Shown here piece by piece: positions 6,164-7,418 of a DNA stretch of 7,418 nucleotides. The stretch is from the NCBI GenBank assembly GCA_964583185.1, contig CAZOVL010000108.1, positions 1 to 7,418 on the forward strand. Reading direction: 5' to 3'. Position numbers and translations under genes: made by a program. Within the stretch, counting starts at the first letter, position 1, and every line of letters starts with the position of its first letter. The notes beneath the pieces were generated by a model. That model did not search any database and was not told the DNA's origin. It saw only the letters and a list, made by a program, of their open reading frames with translations. Origin of the DNA: Bacteroides_E sp964583185 (lineage in GTDB: Bacteria; Bacteroidota; Bacteroidia; Bacteroidales; Bacteroidaceae).

Positions 6164-7327
6164 ATGGTTAAAGAAGAAAGGAAAAAACAGATTGCGATAT
6201 TAGGTTCTACGGGTTCCATTGGAACGCAGGCCTTACAAGTGATTCGAGAACATTCAAGTCGATATGAAGCCAATTTATTGACCGCTTATCATAATGTAGA
6301 TTTGCTGATTGAACAAGCAAGGGAGTTTAATCCGGATGTGGTTGTTATTGGTGATGAAACAAAATATACGTATTTGAAAGAGGCATTAAACGATTTGCCT
6401 ATTAAAATTTATGCAGGAAAAGAAGCATTGTGCCAAGCGGTTGAATCGCAAGAAATTGATATTGTACTAACTGCTATGGTTGGGGTGTCGGGATTGCTTC
6501 CTACACTGAGTGCCATACGTAGTGGAAAAGCAATAGCACTGGCCAATAAAGAGACGTTAGTGGTTGCAGGCGATTTAATTAATCAAGAACTACAAAAACA
6601 TCGAGTTCCCATTTTACCTGTCGATTCAGAACACTCAGCAATTTTTCAGTGTCTAACCGGTGAGGTTAGTGGGGTAGAGAAAATTATATTAACTGCTTCT
6701 GGCGGTCCTTTTTTGCATTATTCAAAAGAACAACTGGCAACCGTAACTAAACAACAAGCCTTAAATCACCCCAATTGGAAAATGGGCGATAAGATTACTA
6801 TTGACTCTGCTTCAATGATGAATAAAGGTTTTGAAGTGATTGAAGCAAAATGGCTTTTTGGTTTGACTCCCAGCCAAATTGAAGTAGTTGTTCATCCCCA
6901 GTCCATTGTACATTCTATGGTACAGTTTGCTGATAGTTCAGTGAAGGCTCAGTTGGGAGTACCCGATATGAGAGTACCTATTCAATATGCTTTTTCCTAT
7001 CCGGAACGTTTAGCCTCTTCTTTTCCAAGATTGGAGCTTTCTGATTATTGCTCCTTAACGTTTGAGAAACCCGATATGGAGCGATTCAGAAACTTAGGAT
7101 TGGCCTATTATGCAATGGATAAAGGAGGAAATCTTCCTTGTATTTTGAATGCTGCCAATGAAGTAGTTGTCGATGCTTTTTTACACGATAGAGTGGAGTT
7201 TTTAGAAATGAGTGATATCATTGAGAAAACAATGGAAAAAGTGGCTTTTATAGCTCACCCCACTTTTGAAGATTATGTAGCGACGGATAAGGAATCTCGT
7301 TTGAAAGCTTCAGAGTTAATAAAATAA
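6164..7327 (+). CDS. dxr: 1-deoxy-D-xylulose 5-phosphate reductoisomerase
   Basis: Complete 387-residue Dxr (E. coli 398). It converts DXP to 2-C-methyl-D-erythritol 4-phosphate with NADPH, the first committed step of the MEP isoprenoid pathway, in the cytosol. The Rossmann motif ILGSTGSIGTQAL is at 12-24 and ANKETLVVAG at 127-136. VDSEH supplies metal ligands Asp154 and Glu156, with Glu224 in MMNKGFE as the third. The substrate loop has ASGGPF (Ser179), NHPNWKMG (His202, Trp205) and NKG (Asn220, Lys221), all in register with E. coli, so the fosmidomycin-binding residues are intact. HPQSIVHSMV and LGVPDMRVPIQYA complete the core. The start is 5 bp after the peptidase stop. Products of this pathway feed undecaprenyl phosphate, the lipid carrier for peptidoglycan, which fits the cell-wall neighbours. 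rseP follows after 45 bp. Confidence 0.98.
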   Translation: MVKEERKKQIAILGSTGSIGTQALQVIREHSSRYEANLLTAYHNVDLLIEQAREFNPDVVVIGDETKYTYLKEALNDLPIKIYAGKEALCQAVESQEIDIVLTAMVGVSGLLPTLSAIRSGKAIALANKETLVVAGDLINQELQKHRVPILPVDSEHSAIFQCLTGEVSGVEKIILTASGGPFLHYSKEQLATVTKQQALNHPNWKMGDKITIDSASMMNKGFEVIEAKWLFGLTPSQIEVVVHPQSIVHSMVQFADSSVKAQLGVPDMRVPIQYAFSYPERLASSFPRLELSDYCSLTFEKPDMERFRNLGLAYYAMDKGGNLPCILNAANEVVVDAFLHDRVEFLEMSDIIEKTMEKVAFIAHPTFEDYVATDKESRLKASELIK

Positions 7328-7372
7328 AGAAAATAATATAATATCAGTTTAAATAATTAAGAGAATAAATTA

Positions 7373-7418
7373 ATGGAAACATTTTTAATACGTGCACTTC
7401 AACTGGTGATGAGTCTTT
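7373..7418 (+). CDS. rseP: Intramembrane zinc metalloprotease RseP, 5' end only
   Basis: Only 15 codons fall in the window: METFLIRALQLVMSL. This is a hydrophobic start matching what I recall of Bacteroidetes RseP (M50 site-2 protease), where the HEFGH zinc motif follows shortly after in the first membrane helix. The catalytic motif lies outside the window, so the call rests on this short N-terminus plus position: dxr followed directly by rseP is a common bacterial arrangement (also near E. coli dxr). RseP cleaves membrane-bound anti-sigma factors or signal peptide remnants within the inner membrane. The upstream 45 bp are very AT-rich with no clear -7 element, consistent with read-through from dxr. 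Confidence 0.75.
   Translation, partial: METFLIRALQLVMSL

Noticed and set aside
6049..6273. Minus-strand open frame of 74 codons across the peptidase-dxr junction
   Set aside because: It is antisense to the HLHFE motif of the peptidase and the Rossmann motif of Dxr, both clearly under coding constraint on the plus strand.
1..7418. Search for a novel system, mobile element, CRISPR array, phage gene or structural RNA
   Set aside because: Intergenic gaps are all under 80 bp, genes are contiguous recognised housekeeping families, and no terminal repeats, spaced repeats, tRNA-like or riboswitch-like structures were seen by eye. A covariance-model scan would be needed to exclude small RNAs fully.

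Overview
This window reads as a stretch of conserved chromosomal housekeeping genes from a member of the Bacteroidetes, most likely order Bacteroidales. Four things point there. The DNA is AT-rich. Starts lack Shine-Dalgarno sequences at a usable spacing. Three perfect matches to the Bacteroidetes -7 promoter element TAnnTTTG lie 16-21 bp upstream of start codons. A DUF4290 gene, a family I know only from this phylum, sits between tsaB and murA. The genus cannot be fixed from this sequence alone.

Layout. On the minus strand (positions 1949 down to 1) a compact operon runs yicC - gmk - nadD, with gaps of 11 and 4 bp; nadD runs off the left edge. A 76-bp divergent promoter region (1950-2025) separates it from a plus-strand run: tsaB - DUF4290 - murA - rimM (2026-5218). 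After a 79-bp gap with its own promoter element come an M23 peptidase and dxr (5298-7327), and then the first 15 codons of rseP at the right edge (7373 onward). Every gene is intact except the two cut by the window edges. No RNA genes, mobile elements, CRISPR arrays or clear intrinsic terminators were seen. No gene-free stretch exceeds 79 bp.

Functions. The leftward genes cover an RNA-processing endoribonuclease-type protein (YicC), GMP phosphorylation (Gmk) and NAD synthesis (NadD). The rightward genes cover tRNA t6A modification (TsaB), 30S ribosome maturation (RimM), the first committed step of peptidoglycan synthesis (MurA), a membrane-anchored cell-wall endopeptidase, the first committed step of the MEP isoprenoid pathway (Dxr, which also feeds the undecaprenyl carrier used for the cell wall) and an intramembrane protease (RseP). 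The theme is envelope building plus translation.

Most notable point. MurA carries Asp (residue 121) where the E. coli enzyme has Cys115, the residue fosfomycin alkylates, so this enzyme is predicted to be intrinsically fosfomycin-insensitive. I found no convincing undescribed system. The nearest to unexplored biology is the DUF4290 protein and the architecture of the divergent promoter.
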